Part shown: positions 25,184 through 34,427 of the stretch, in pieces
Position numbering within the stretch: position 1 is the stretch's first letter
How the letters are laid out: each line of letters begins with the position of its first letter
Assembly: GCA_020724425.1 (NCBI GenBank)
Contig: DYGY01000004.1
Coordinates: 16,517 to 80,516, forward strand
Length of the DNA: 64,000 nucleotides
Direction of reading: 5' to 3'
Origin: Thermaerobacter marianensis
Lineage (GTDB): Bacteria; Bacillota; Sulfobacillia; DVGY01
Notes under the pieces: model-generated
The model's database searches: none
Told to the model about the DNA's origin: nothing
The model's input: only the letters and a program-made list of their open reading frames with translations
Translations under genes and position numbers: made by a program

Positions 25184-25249
25184 CAAATGAGAATGAGAAT
25201 CAGGAGAGACTGATAAGTTATTGGGCATACTGACAATGGAGGTGTGAAA

Positions 25250-27235
25250 ATGAGAAATCGGTTAATTAATGAGAAGAGTCCGTATCTTTTGCAGCATGCA
25301 ACTAATCCTGTTGATTGGTATCCCTGGGGAGAAGAGGCTTTTAAGAGGGCTAAGGAGGAGGATAAGCCGGTTTTTTTGTCAATTGGGTATTCAACTTGTC
25401 ACTGGTGTCATGTGATGGCTAGGGAGTCCTTTGAAGATGATGAGGTCGCTAAGGTACTAAATGAGATCTTTGTATGTATCAAGGTTGATAGGGAGGAACG
25501 TCCTGATATTGATAATGTCTATATGGCTGTCTGTCAGGCGATGACTGGTAGTGGGGGGTGGCCTTTGAGTATCTTCATGACTGCTGAGAAAAAACCCTTC
25601 TATGCTGGTACATATTTCTCAAAGGAGAATAGATATGGCAGACCCGGGATTGTTGAGTTAGCTAGAGCCATTAGTGAAGCTTGGAAGCATAACCGGCAGG
25701 AGTTAGTACAGACAGGTGAAAAAATAGTTGACCATTTGCAAAGAGGTGTTGAAGGAAAGGGCACTCTGGATAAGGCTATATTGGATAAGGCGTATGCTAT
25801 TCTTAGTCACAATTTTGATGAGGTCCATGGTGGTTTTGGTAGGAGGCCTAAGTTCCCTACCCCCCATAATCTATATTTCCTTCTGAGATACTGGAAGAGA
25901 ACTGGACAAGAGCAGGCCTTGCATATGGTAGAGAAAACTTTAGAGGCCATGGGCAGAGGTGGAATCTATGATCAGTTAGGTTTTGGTTTTCACAGGTATT
26001 CAACTGATAGGAAGTGGCTCTTGCCTCATTTTGAGAAGATGCTCTATGATCAGGCCTTAATTGCTATGGCATATCTTGAGGCCTATCAGGTTACCAAGAA
26101 TGAGGAGTATGGTAAGAAGGCTAAAGAGATCTTGGCCTATGTCTTAAGAGATATGACTTCACCAGAAGGTGCCTTCTATTCTGCATTAGATGCAGATAGT
26201 GAAGGTGAAGAGGGTAGGTTTTATGTCTGGAGTATTGATGAATTTAAGGATGCCCTCGGTGTTAAGGCAGAAGAGGCCATAGGGATGTTTGGTTTAGAAA
26301 AAGAGGGTAACTTCCTAGAAGAAGCTAGTGGGCAAAAGACAGGAAAGAATGTCCTCTGGCAAAAGGAAGTTGTCTTAGAGGATATCAGAGAGCAACTATT
26401 TGCGGCTAGAGAGAAAAGAATACGGCCGATGCTAGATGATAAGGTTTTGACTGATTGGAATGGTTTGATGATAGCGAGTCTCGCTCTAGGTGGAAGAATT
26501 CTTGAGGGGGGTTTCCTTAAAGCTGCAGAAAGAGCTATGGGGTTTGTCTTGGGTAAGTTATGTAAAGAGGACGGCCGGTTGTTTAAGAGGTACAGGGATG
26601 GTGAGGCTTCTTTAGTGGCTCATGTGGATGACTATGCTTTTATCATCTGGGCCCTTATTGAGCTATATGAGAGTAGCTTCAAGGTTGAGTATCTTAAAGA
26701 GGCTTTAAGGCTAAATGAGGTTCTCTTTGAGGATTTTTGGGATGATAGTATTGGTGGGTATTTCTTTACAGCTAGGGATAGTGAGGAGTTGTTTGTTAGG
26801 AATAAGGAGATCTATGATGGAGCTATACCTTCTGGGAATTCGGTGGCTTTGCTGAACAACTTACGGTTAGCTAGGCTGACTGGTAATCTAGAGTTAGAGA
26901 AGAGAGCAGAGGATATTATGCAGGCTTTTGCTGGGGAAGTTAAGAGACATCCCTCTGCCTATACAATGTTTCTTTGTGGTCTTGACTTCTATTTTGGTCC
27001 CGGGTATGAGGTAGTGTTAACTGCTGGGGACGGTCTAGAAGAACTACTAGGAATCCTAAGAGAGGAGTTTTCACCTAATACGGTAGTCCTGTTAGAAGAG
27101 GAAGGGCTAGAGGAATTAGTGCCCTTTGTGGCTGATTATCGGGGTGGGGATAGGGCTAGAGCATATGTGTGTACCGATTATGCTTGTAAGGCTCCGGTAA
27201 CGGAAGGACAGGCTTTAAGAGACATGCTTGTTTAA
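25250..27235 (+). CDS. Thioredoxin-domain DUF255 protein (YyaL/SSP20 family)
   Basis: The 661-residue protein begins with a thioredoxin-like DUF255 domain (residues about 1-165), with the motif [10 protein letters not shown] carrying a Cxx[10 protein letters not shown] and [20 protein letters not shown]. An alpha/alpha-toroid domain related to N-acylglucosamine 2-epimerases follows ([64 protein letters not shown]). Family members are widespread (B. subtilis YyaL, human SPATA20), with no settled biochemical role. GGAGG at 25238-25242 serves ATG 25250; GTG 25244 is too close. It diverges from the SQR-like gene across the CRP/FNR palindrome, suggesting shared control. Confidence 0.92.
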   Translation: MRNRLINEKSPYLLQHATNPVDWYPWGEEAFKRAKEEDKPVFLSIGYSTCHWCHVMARESFEDDEVAKVLNEIFVCIKVDREERPDIDNVYMAVCQAMTGSGGWPLSIFMTAEKKPFYAGTYFSKENRYGRPGIVELARAISEAWKHNRQELVQTGEKIVDHLQRGVEGKGTLDKAILDKAYAILSHNFDEVHGGFGRRPKFPTPHNLYFLLRYWKRTGQEQALHMVEKTLEAMGRGGIYDQLGFGFHRYSTDRKWLLPHFEKMLYDQALIAMAYLEAYQVTKNEEYGKKAKEILAYVLRDMTSPEGAFYSALDADSEGEEGRFYVWSIDEFKDALGVKAEEAIGMFGLEKEGNFLEEASGQKTGKNVLWQKEVVLEDIREQLFAAREKRIRPMLDDKVLTDWNGLMIASLALGGRILEGGFLKAAERAMGFVLGKLCKEDGRLFKRYRDGEASLVAHVDDYAFIIWALIELYESSFKVEYLKEALRLNEVLFEDFWDDSIGGYFFTARDSEELFVRNKEIYDGAIPSGNSVALLNNLRLARLTGNLELEKRAEDIMQAFAGEVKRHPSAYTMFLCGLDFYFGPGYEVVLTAGDGLEELLGILREEFSPNTVVLLEEEGLEELVPFVADYRGGDRARAYVCTDYACKAPVTEGQALRDMLV

Positions 27236-27251
27236 GGGAGATATGATTGAA

Positions 27252-27280
27252 GGCACGGCAAGGACCGTGTCTTTTTCTTT
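27252..27280 (+). terminator. Terminator after the YyaL-like gene
   Basis: GGCACGG pairs with CCGTGTC (one G-U pair) around a 6-base loop. TTTTTCTTTTT follows, about 17 bases after the stop codon. Confidence 0.85.
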
Positions 27281-27302
27281 TTCCAGTAATAATTACCAGT
27301 AG

Positions 27303-27329
27303 TAAATGTTTTTCGACATTTTTCGATAT
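27303..27329 (+). promoter_or_regulatory. Sigma-28 (SigD/FliA)-like promoter of the chemoreceptor gene
   Basis: TAAA at 27303-27306, a 15-bp spacer and TTCGATAT at 27322-27329 match the motility sigma consensus TAAA-N15-GCCGATAT, with 6 of 8 in the second element. It lies 50 bases ahead of the GTG start of a methyl-accepting chemotaxis protein, the expected target class. Confidence 0.65.
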
Positions 27330-27378
27330 AAGTAGTAGGGGTTAGCATATACGCTCAGGCAAAGGAGAGTGATGGACA

Positions 27379-29607
27379 GTGTTGAAGAAACTAGATGTTG
27401 GAACGATGATTAAGGGGATTTTCACCAGGGATGCAGTTAAGGGTGTCAGAGGCAAGATGTTGATTCTTTTTCTGGTATTGTCCTTAGTCCCTGTCGGGGT
27501 ACTGACTTGGAAGGCTGTTGATGTGGGAAAACAGGCTGTAAGGCAATCGGAGTCAGCTCGTATTATGGATCTTTCAGTAAGGAAAATGGAGAGGGGTTCT
27601 CTCTGGTTTACCAATCACTTTGCCAGACAGAGAAGCATTGCTAACAGGATAGAGGGAGATATTTCTGGGGGACTAACAGTTTCTGAGGCATTACAGATAA
27701 ACTTAAGGGATAATACGTTTGAGGGAGCTAATGGCATAGCTCTATTTGATTCTAATGGCAGATTAAGGGGTTCAGTGGGTTTCTTAGAGGCTTTTTCTGA
27801 GTGGGATCCTATAAAGGGAGATTCGGCCTATGCAGAAGCATTGAAGGGAAAAGAAGGTCTATCTAGAGTTTTTTATCCAGGTACTTCTGGAAAGGTTGAT
27901 AGGCCACTGGTGTTAGTCTATACTCCAACCAATTATGCTGGTAGGGTTACTGGTGTTCTTGTTACATCTTTAAACTTAGATGTGTTGGCTCAATTTGTGG
28001 GAGCTCATCAGAGTGATGAATTTGAGAAGATGTATATCTTGGATGCTTATGGGGATATGATTGTAGCTTCTTATCATTATGAGGATGCCTGGTTAGCCGG
28101 TGAACAGGTTACTTTTGACAATGCAGTGTTTAGGCCCGGGGAGGGTCAGTTTGCTAAGACTAGCGTTGCTAGGTATGGTGATCTCAAAGATGTGGATGTT
28201 CTAGGAGCTCATGTTGAAGGCAACTATGGTCTTGTTTCTGTAGTGGAAATGGAGATAGCTGAGATTGAAAAGAGTTTTGCTGAACTAGATCAAATTGTTA
28301 ATGTTGGTTTAGCTTCTGTAAGTCTTATTGTAGTGGTTATTGCCTTTTTGTTTTCATATGGTTTGACAAAACCTATCAGTGGGGTAAGTCTTCAGCTTGA
28401 AGCAATATCTGGGGGTGGTGCTGATTTAACTCACCGGTTACCTGATAGGGGTAGGGATGAGATAGCTAGGTTATCTAAAGCGTTTAATGCCTTGATGGAG
28501 TCATTAGGGAATCTGGTAACCGATATAGCCAGAGGCGCAGAACATACTGATGATGCAACTAAGGAGATAGCTAGAGCGACTGAAGATATGGGAGAAGTGA
28601 GTAATCAAATAGCTACAGCTATAGATCAGGTTGCTAGAGGTGCAGGTGAGCAGACTGAGGGTATTCAAGAGGTATCTGTTAAAGTAGAGCAATTAGCTCA
28701 GGCCATTAATGAGATTGCCATTAGAGCAAGAGAACAGGTTAAACAGGTTAAGGTTTCTCAGGAGACCATAGCTAATAGTGTTGCCCATGGAGAAGAGTTA
28801 GAGGGTGCTGTAAAGACTCTCGCTGATAAGTCAGAGGGTGCTTTAGAAACAGCAGATAGTGGTATTGCAGCTGTTGGTTCAGTTATTAGTGGTATGCAGA
28901 AGATTAATGACACAGTAGGTGCAGCTGGTGCTAAGGTACAGCATTTTAATTCTCTTTCTGAAGAGATAGAGATGATTATTGAAGTTATCTCTGATATTGC
29001 TGAACAGACCAACTTGCTGGCTCTGAATGCTGCTATTGAGGCTGCCAGAGCTGGTGAACATGGAAGAGGGTTTGCGGTAGTTGCTGACGAAATCAGGAAG
29101 TTAGCAGAACGCTCTTCAAAATCTACTAGGGATATTGATACTTTAATCCAGAGGATTAAAGATGGTACGGTTGAGGCTGTTGGGGCTATGAATGAAGGTC
29201 TAAAGGAGGTCTCTGCGGGCAAGGAGCTAGCTGATCAGGCTGGAGAGGTATTAAAGCTTCTACAAGTGGTTGTTAGAGAGACCAATGACTATGCTCACAA
29301 CATGGATGAGCTTGTTAGCAAGACCCAGAAAGCTATGCTTGATGTATCCAAAGACATGGAAAAGCTTGAAGTGCTGGCTAATGAGAATGATAGTGCCAGT
29401 TCGATGATGACAGGTCTAACCGAAGAGGTTGTCTCAGCCACTACTCAAATTGCTGCTATCAGTGAAGAGAATGCTGCAAGTTCTGAAGAGGTTTCTGCTT
29501 CGGTTGAGGAGTTAACTGCCAGTGCTGAAGAGGTTGCTGCATCTGCCAAGCAACTAGCGGATGCATCTGCTGAGTTAAAGAGACTGGTAAGTTCCTTTGA
29601 AGTCTAG
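27379..29607 (+). CDS. Methyl-accepting chemotaxis protein with periplasmic Cache-type sensor
   Basis: The 742-residue chemoreceptor has a first TM helix ([20 protein letters not shown], about residues 30-50) and an extracellular Cache-like sensor (about 55-305; [40 protein letters not shown]). A second TM helix ([20 protein letters not shown]), a HAMP domain ([20 protein letters not shown]) and a long signalling coiled coil follow. The hairpin tip [20 protein letters not shown] lies near residue 541-560, with [13 protein letters not shown] after it. It couples to CheA through CheW, which is encoded directly downstream. Translation from GTG 27379 follows AAGGAGAG. A SigD-like promoter lies upstream. 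The ligand is unknown. Confidence 0.94.
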   Translation: MLKKLDVGTMIKGIFTRDAVKGVRGKMLILFLVLSLVPVGVLTWKAVDVGKQAVRQSESARIMDLSVRKMERGSLWFTNHFARQRSIANRIEGDISGGLTVSEALQINLRDNTFEGANGIALFDSNGRLRGSVGFLEAFSEWDPIKGDSAYAEALKGKEGLSRVFYPGTSGKVDRPLVLVYTPTNYAGRVTGVLVTSLNLDVLAQFVGAHQSDEFEKMYILDAYGDMIVASYHYEDAWLAGEQVTFDNAVFRPGEGQFAKTSVARYGDLKDVDVLGAHVEGNYGLVSVVEMEIAEIEKSFAELDQIVNVGLASVSLIVVVIAFLFSYGLTKPISGVSLQLEAISGGGADLTHRLPDRGRDEIARLSKAFNALMESLGNLVTDIARGAEHTDDATKEIARATEDMGEVSNQIATAIDQVARGAGEQTEGIQEVSVKVEQLAQAINEIAIRAREQVKQVKVSQETIANSVAHGEELEGAVKTLADKSEGALETADSGIAAVGSVISGMQKINDTVGAAGAKVQHFNSLSEEIEMIIEVISDIAEQTNLLALNAAIEAARAGEHGRGFAVVADEIRKLAERSSKSTRDIDTLIQRIKDGTVEAVGAMNEGLKEVSAGKELADQAGEVLKLLQVVVRETNDYAHNMDELVSKTQKAMLDVSKDMEKLEVLANENDSASSMMTGLTEEVVSATTQIAAISEENAASSEEVSASVEELTASAEEVAASAKQLADASAELKRLVSSFEV

Positions 29608-29619
29608 GGGGTATGAAGA

Positions 29620-30057
29620 GTGGGTCAATATGTGGTTTTTGGTCTAGGCAAGCAGAACTATGCTTTACCAGTACGGAATGTACGGGAGATTGTTCCCGTA
29701 AAAGAGATTACCAAAGTGCCACATGCTCCTGAACATGTGGCCGGAATCGTTGATATCCGTGGCCTTGTTATCCCTGTGATTGATTTACACAAGCGGTTTA
29801 GTTTGGCTGATTGGCAGGTTACTGATGATTCTCGGATAATGGTTGTGGAGTCTTCAGACGAAGATGTCGGTTTTCTCGTTGATAGTGTGTCTGAAGTAGT
29901 CCACATTCAGGAAGATGAGATTGGTGAACCTTCAGGTCTCCTTAAGGGGAAAGAGGGAGACTACCTGATAGGTGTGGCTAATCTAGAAGAGAAACTAATT
30001 CTTGTTCTAGATTTAGAAAAAGTTGTAGGGGAAAAGCTAAGTGAATTAGAAGTCTAG
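29620..30057 (+). CDS. cheW: Chemotaxis coupling protein CheW
   Basis: The 145-residue protein is a single CheW domain. It has VVFGLGKQNYALPVRNVREI, EHVAGIVDIRGLVIPVIDL, DDSRIMVVES, VGFLVDSVSEVVHI and a closing LILVLDLEKV. CheW bridges chemoreceptors to the CheA kinase. It starts at GTG 29620, 12 bases after the receptor gene, so receptor and adaptor are co-transcribed. No cheA or cheY lies in the window, so this is probably an accessory receptor-adaptor pair that joins arrays made elsewhere. Confidence 0.93.
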   Translation: MGQYVVFGLGKQNYALPVRNVREIVPVKEITKVPHAPEHVAGIVDIRGLVIPVIDLHKRFSLADWQVTDDSRIMVVESSDEDVGFLVDSVSEVVHIQEDEIGEPSGLLKGKEGDYLIGVANLEEKLILVLDLEKVVGEKLSELEV

Positions 30058-30060
30058 GCT

Positions 30061-30094
30061 AAGAAAGGTTGTCCTCTAGGGCAACCTTTCTTGT
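30061..30094 (+). terminator. Terminator after cheW
   Basis: AAGAAAGGTTGTCC pairs with GGGCAACCTTTCTT over 14 bp (one G-U pair) with a 4-base loop. It begins three bases after the stop codon and is followed by TTGTT. The following 255 bases to 30349 hold no gene I can support; a 68-codon minus-strand open frame there lacks a ribosome binding site and resembles nothing known. Confidence 0.85.
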
Positions 30095-30349
30095 TAAATG
30101 GGGGGCTAGCTGTTTTTCCCTACCCCATCTAATCCATTATAGAGTCATCTTTCCACTTATAGAAGAACATAGATTGAATAACATGGTGCCTTCTGTTTTG
30201 ACCGGACAGATATGAGAGGTCAGTATATAAGAAGCAGTTAAGCTACCATAAGTTGAGCAAGTCTTGTTTGATGATTGTAACCTGTTAATCTTGACTAGCT
30301 TGCTACCTTTTTTGACACAACATGGTATACCAAAACGGTACAATGATGA

Positions 30350-30931
30350 TTAGTACAGGGGCAGGATGAGGAAGATGAGGAGATCCCAGATGACATGAGA
30401 GATGATGTTTAGGGTTAGGTCTTGATAACGCAGGTAGAGGTAGCCCCAAAACAGCCCTGCTGTTAGAGCTGCTAGTATTAGCATGGGATTTCCGGAAACT
30501 AGATGAATACTTGAGTACAGGATAGTTGTAAGGTATAGGGCTTTAACAGGGCTATATTTTGCTGAATAGTGATCCTGGATGAGTCTGCGCCAGAAAATCT
30601 CTTCTCCTGAGCCAATGATTAGTATCAGAAGTATGGCTAGTGTGGCAGAGATTTGATCTCCTAATGAGTATAGCTCAGTTACCTGGTCTGTCAGGAAGGG
30701 TAGATATTGGATTAGGATATTGCCAAGATAAAAGACACCATAGAGAATAGTGGCTGAAATTGAGCCGAGGGCCAGATTCCTAGTGGTTATCTTTAGGGGT
30801 ATGCCTCTTAAGTATATGGTAATGCTGATGAGTATTAGCTGGGCGAGGGTCATCAAGAACCAGAAGTTTAGAGGCTGCCAGGCAAAGATAATAATCCACA
30901 TGGTTAGAACTAGTATTAGAATGTGAGTCAT
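30350..30931 (-). CDS. CPBP-family intramembrane glutamic endopeptidase
   Basis: The polytopic protein (about 193 residues) has the CPBP/Abi motifs GSGEEIFWRRLIQ (EExxxR), SSIHLVSGNP with the conserved His and ISHVIWDLLIFL near the C-terminus. Family members are Rce1-like intramembrane proteases, often involved in bacteriocin immunity or membrane protein processing. It directly follows the UbiA prenyltransferase gene in the same direction. Rce1 relatives cut prenylated proteins, but no such link is demonstrated here. ATG 30931 is favoured because GAGGTG lies upstream; GTG 30940 overlaps that site. Confidence 0.87.
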   Translation of the reverse strand: MTHILILVLTMWIIIFAWQPLNFWFLMTLAQLILISITIYLRGIPLKITTRNLALGSISATILYGVFYLGNILIQYLPFLTDQVTELYSLGDQISATLAILLILIIGSGEEIFWRRLIQDHYSAKYSPVKALYLTTILYSSIHLVSGNPMLILAALTAGLFWGYLYLRYQDLTLNIISHVIWDLLIFLILPLY

Positions 30932-30944
30932 TTGTTTCACCTCT

Positions 30945-31808
30945 TTACAGTATGACTCCTAGGATTAGTAACAGGCCAAAAGAGAGATGTATTTTGGCTG
31001 TTTCCTGATCAATAGTTGTAAGGTCAGCTTTGGTTAGAACCTGCTTAATTGCTTTTAATGCCAGCGGTAGGGTAACTAGAGGTAGAAGACCCCATAGACC
31101 TACTTGCGCTTTTAAGACGCTAGCTATAACGATAAGGTAGGCAAGAGAGATAAGTATGGCATAGAGCATGGAGGCCCTTTGTTTGCCAATTAGGATTGAT
31201 AGGGTTAGAATCTGTACCTTGCTATCTTCTTCAATGTCTCTAACATCATTGGCATGGAGAATGGAGGCAACAAGCAAGCCTATGGGCAGTGATAGCCAGA
31301 GGAGTGTTGTTGTCAGATACCCGGTCTGTACATAATAGGAGCCAATGACCATAAATGGTCCCATAAGAAGAAATACTAGTGGAACACCCATAGCTCTGTA
31401 CTTAAGTGAAATAGGTTCTGCTGTGTAGTAGTAGCCACCTAGAATGCCAAGTACTCCAAGAAAGAATATACTTGGTCCTCTAAGAATACCAAGATAGATA
31501 GCTATAATTAGGGCAATAGAGAAGAGCACTATTGCACCTTTGTAGGCTGAAGCAGAAGAAACTTCTTTCTTTAGGATTATCTTTGAGTCCCTTTGAGTCT
31601 CCAGAGTATCAATACCTTTTTTGACATCCACGATTTCATTTATGATGTTTGTACCGCTTTGTAGAGCCATACCACCAATGAGGGCTAAGAGGAACACTAG
31701 AATACTAAAGTATCCTTCTTTCCAGGCAAGAGCTGTTCCAAGTAGTACTGGTATTGCTGAGGCTGTTAGTGACCAAGGTCTTAGAAGAATTAACCATGCT
31801 TTATTCAT
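30945..31808 (-). CDS. menA: UbiA-family prenyltransferase, probable MenA
   Basis: The 287-residue membrane protein has eight to nine hydrophobic helices and the two Asp-rich prenyl-diphosphate motifs, QSGTNIINEIVDVKKGID near residue 52 and HANDVRDIEEDSKVQ near residue 187. The N-terminus (AWLILLRPWSLTASAIPVLL) is typical of MenA, which attaches a polyprenyl chain to 1,4-dihydroxy-2-naphthoate in menaquinone synthesis. No other men genes are present, so other UbiA functions (heme O or other quinones) are not excluded. An SQR-like flavoprotein in the same window would fit a quinone-using organism. Confidence 0.8.
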   Translation of the reverse strand: MNKAWLILLRPWSLTASAIPVLLGTALAWKEGYFSILVFLLALIGGMALQSGTNIINEIVDVKKGIDTLETQRDSKIILKKEVSSASAYKGAIVLFSIALIIAIYLGILRGPSIFFLGVLGILGGYYYTAEPISLKYRAMGVPLVFLLMGPFMVIGSYYVQTGYLTTTLLWLSLPIGLLVASILHANDVRDIEEDSKVQILTLSILIGKQRASMLYAILISLAYLIVIASVLKAQVGLWGLLPLVTLPLALKAIKQVLTKADLTTIDQETAKIHLSFGLLLILGVIL

Positions 31809-31929
31809 AATATCACTCCTTGTCCATATTCTACCGACTTTTCGTTTCTTTTGCCATCCAGTTAGCAGGAAAACTGGGAGGGATTAGAGAAACTGGAGAC
31901 TAAATTCCATATGAAAGGACGGTCTGCTT

Positions 31930-32460
31930 ATGGCTCGGGGGCTTCTCCGGTGTTCCCAGAAGGATATTGTATGGGATATTCTTCTGGAGGAGGTATCTAA
32001 TCCGGTGAAGGTACAGGAACTAAGGGTACTGGATAAGGTGCTTCTTTTGCATGGTGATTATGCTAAAGAAGTCGGTATGGGTGTGTGGGGTTCCTTAGAG
32101 GAATTAAAGGAACTCGAGTCTTTGTTGAGGGAACAGGAGCTAACAAAGGATCTTTTAGATATGCTAAGTGGTCAGTTGGTTGGTGTTTTAAAAACCAGAG
32201 TTGATAGTTCCTTGTGGTCAGGTTATCAGGGGTTAGCATATCTTAAAGAGGGATTAAGAAGTTTTCTTGTTGAACACAGGAGTATGTTTGAACATAATGC
32301 AACTCTAATCCTATCGGTTCAAGGTGCGTTGACTGTTGCTGAGTTAGGAGATCTTTTAGATGTGGTTGAAGAAGAAGTACAGTTACATTTGACTTCTGCA
32401 GGTGGTAGAGATCCGCTTGAGCTTATTGCCTTCCTTCTTATCAATTCCGAGGTTAACTAA
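31930..32460 (+). CDS. Protein of unknown function
   Basis: I do not recognise this 176-residue soluble, mostly helical protein. It contains leucine-rich amphipathic stretches (ELRVLDKVLLLHGDYAKEVG, LLDMLSGQLVGVLKTRVDS, ALTVAELGDLLDVVEEEVQL). The ATG follows AAAGGA by nine bases. It leads a group of four same-direction genes (31930-34419) of unknown role, the next three encoding membrane proteins, and could be their cytoplasmic partner. Confidence 0.65.
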   Translation: MARGLLRCSQKDIVWDILLEEVSNPVKVQELRVLDKVLLLHGDYAKEVGMGVWGSLEELKELESLLREQELTKDLLDMLSGQLVGVLKTRVDSSLWSGYQGLAYLKEGLRSFLVEHRSMFEHNATLILSVQGALTVAELGDLLDVVEEEVQLHLTSAGGRDPLELIAFLLINSEVN

Positions 32461-32518
32461 AGGGATTTCTTTTTGCAAAAGCCAATATACAGTTTAGAAA
32501 CCAGAGACAGGAGGGAGT

Positions 32519-32818
32519 ATGATGTTTTGCCGTCATTGCGGGCAAGCAGTTTCTGCTGAGGTATGTTCACACTGTGGTGAGTCTTTGAAGAAGACTATGC
32601 ATGTCACTGTTGAGAAGGGTACCAGATATGTGACTTGGGTATGGCTAGCTGGGGTGTTTTCGGTTTTGGCTCTTTTCTGGTGGCCAGTTGTTTTTGGGGG
32701 TATAGGCATATATTCTGGTTTTAGGGCTATGGAAGAGGGGAATGAGAAGGCTGGAAAGCTAATGATGGTTATAGCTACTGCCTGTTTGTTAACTGGGTTG
32801 CTGTTTTTTAGAGCTTGA
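32519..32818 (+). CDS. Zinc-ribbon membrane protein
   Basis: The 99-residue protein begins with a rubredoxin-like zinc ribbon (FCRHCGQAVSAEVCSHCGES; two CxxC pairs). Two hydrophobic segments follow (VTWVWLAGVFSVLALFWWPV and LMMVIATACLLTGLLF). This zinc-ribbon plus DUF4190-like TM architecture is common in Firmicutes but uncharacterised. AGGAGGGAG lies just before ATG 32519; ATG 32522 is equally possible. The following gene starts four bases after its stop. Confidence 0.75.
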   Translation: MMFCRHCGQAVSAEVCSHCGESLKKTMHVTVEKGTRYVTWVWLAGVFSVLALFWWPVVFGGIGIYSGFRAMEEGNEKAGKLMMVIATACLLTGLLFFRA

Positions 32819-32822
32819 AATT

Positions 32823-33530
32823 ATGTCTAGGGAGGGTGATTCTTTGTCTGATACTATCTCAAAGATAATTGAAGAGAGTACTATGAGTGACAGACTTACA
32901 AAAGAGAGTCTTGACAAAGCAAGTGCTGTTCTTGATGAGATGTTGACAGAGAATGATGGTAATCCTTTTGATGCTGAATTTCTAAAAGAAGCTAAGAAAC
33001 ATTTGAATGAGTCTCTTGAGAATGCATACTTGGCAGCTAAAATGGCGGTGTTTGTCCCTACTGGAGTTTATGGTTTTAGTGAGGGGTTAACGGCACCGGA
33101 TATGGATATTTCTCTTCTGGGTATTGGTAAGCATCGATTCTTCTTTTTTCATAGCGCCATTGGCTTAGTGATTTTGCGTAAGCTATATCTTAATTGGCTT
33201 GATCCTCGAGAAGAAGCGGCGAACTTTCCCAAGAGAGTTTTACGTAAGGTTACCGGTGTACTATTAGGGAGCTATGCTATAGGTGTAGGTATTCATCTGG
33301 CTATTGATGTTTTTCAACCAAAGGCAGTCATCTTCCCCTATTTTGGGTCATTGGTAAATGGAACTATGGTTGATGATAATATCTGGTTGATGGGTAATTC
33401 TTTATGGGCCTTTAAGATTGGACATAGTGTTTTTTCTCTGGTTTTAGCTGATGATATCCGGGTTGCCAAGAGATATGTGAACAAGCATTTCGACAGGAGG
33501 ACTGTTGATGCTATTTATGCTCGGGATTGA
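32823..33530 (+). CDS. Membrane-associated protein of unknown function
   Basis: The 235-residue protein has an acidic N-terminal helical region (residues about 1-65), then several hydrophobic segments (FFFFHSAIGLVILRKLYLNW, LLGSYAIGVGIHLAIDVFQP, SLWAFKIGHSVFSLVLADD) with several His residues (HRFFFFHS, GIHLAIDV, KIGHSVF). Such regularly placed histidines in helices recall metal-dependent membrane hydrolases, but no known family is assigned. It overlaps the start of the next gene by 23 bases, indicating coupling. Confidence 0.65.
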   Translation: MSREGDSLSDTISKIIEESTMSDRLTKESLDKASAVLDEMLTENDGNPFDAEFLKEAKKHLNESLENAYLAAKMAVFVPTGVYGFSEGLTAPDMDISLLGIGKHRFFFFHSAIGLVILRKLYLNWLDPREEAANFPKRVLRKVTGVLLGSYAIGVGIHLAIDVFQPKAVIFPYFGSLVNGTMVDDNIWLMGNSLWAFKIGHSVFSLVLADDIRVAKRYVNKHFDRRTVDAIYARD

Positions 33531-34419
33531 TAGATTGCCTAGAGAGGATAAAGTGATGCTGCTAACCCAGTTAGATATCCTCACTGGCTGGAACATTCTT
33601 CATGAGGGTAGCAGTGGCACCCTCATGAAGTCAAAACATACAGTTTTGCAGGCAACTAACAGGGTCTTACGTAGGCCCAAAGAGATAGAGGAGCCTACAG
33701 TACGGGTTTTGCAGAAGAAACTTGAGGAAAGAAGACTGGTAGTTGACAGGATGACCCAGCGAGAGATTGATATGCGAATAAGGGATCATCTGGTGGTTCT
33801 AGCTGGGGTGGATAGCAGAAAAGATAATACAGCTATTGCTAGGGGAATACTCTATCGTGCAGCCAGATCCTTAAAGCTCAAACCCGAGGAATATAGAGAT
33901 TTAGTAAGCTTAGAGAACCAGATTTATATGGATGCTGTTAGTGTGATATCAAAAGAGATAAAGAAAAGGGTAAATACTATGACTTCTGAGCAGCAGATAG
34001 CATTTGAACAGTTGGTGAGACAGGAGCTTAATAGGTTGTCTACAGCTGAACAGGACGCTATTCGGACCTTTACAGGTCTAGATGAGCTTTCTAGTCAATC
34101 ATTGATAAGGTTTTTTAAGACTACTTCGAGTACGGCTATGGCTCAGCTTGTTTTAGGCAGTTTTGGTTTTGGAGCATATTTGTTTCTTAGTACTATGATT
34201 AAATCCATAAGTCTGCTTTTTGGCACTACCTTTAGTTTTGCCACCTATACTACGGCAGCAACTATGCTATCTTTTACTTTGTCTTCCTGGTTTTTGTTGT
34301 TGGTTGCTGTTTTTTCTGCAGGTTTTATGTTTAAAGGTACGGGCAATGCTCTTAAGGATCAGTTGGCGAGAATGATTGTAGTGATTGGGAGATTATATGG
34401 TGAGGTGCTCTCCGAGTAG
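33508..34419 (+). CDS. Membrane protein of unknown function (YaaW-like?)
   Basis: The protein (303 residues from ATG 33508) has a long soluble helical region (residues about 1-200; LEERRLVVDRMTQREIDMRI, LSTAEQDAIRTFTGLDELSS). Two or three C-terminal hydrophobic segments follow (AQLVLGSFGFGAYLFLSTMI, FTLSSWFLLLVAVFSAGFMF). The combination is faintly like YaaW-type proteins, but I would not assign a name. AGGAGG at 33495-33500 serves ATG 33508; TTG 33505 also reads in frame. The stop codon is inside a hairpin shared with the convergent ABC permease gene. Confidence 0.65.
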   Translation: MLFMLGIDRLPREDKVMLLTQLDILTGWNILHEGSSGTLMKSKHTVLQATNRVLRRPKEIEEPTVRVLQKKLEERRLVVDRMTQREIDMRIRDHLVVLAGVDSRKDNTAIARGILYRAARSLKLKPEEYRDLVSLENQIYMDAVSVISKEIKKRVNTMTSEQQIAFEQLVRQELNRLSTAEQDAIRTFTGLDELSSQSLIRFFKTTSSTAMAQLVLGSFGFGAYLFLSTMIKSISLLFGTTFSFATYTTAATMLSFTLSSWFLLLVAVFSAGFMFKGTGNALKDQLARMIVVIGRLYGEVLSE

Positions 34420-34427
34420 GAGAGCAC
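34405..34427. terminator. Hairpin at the junction of convergent genes
   Basis: GTGCTCTCC pairs with GGAGAGCAC over 9 bp around GAGTA. It overlaps the stop codon of the + strand gene and touches the stop of the minus-strand permease. No T-tract follows on either strand, so it may act as a transcript 3'-end stabiliser in both directions rather than a full terminator. Confidence 0.6.

Noticed and set aside
25190..25208. Fur-box-like GAGAATGAGAATCAGGAGA
   Set aside because: It agrees at 14 of 19 with the classical Fur box, but the right half is lost, and it is probably a chance repeat of GAGAAT next to the better CRP/FNR site.
30137..30343. Minus-strand open frame of 68 codons after cheW
   Set aside because: No ribosome binding site, unusual composition and no known similarity; it sits in a non-coding gap.
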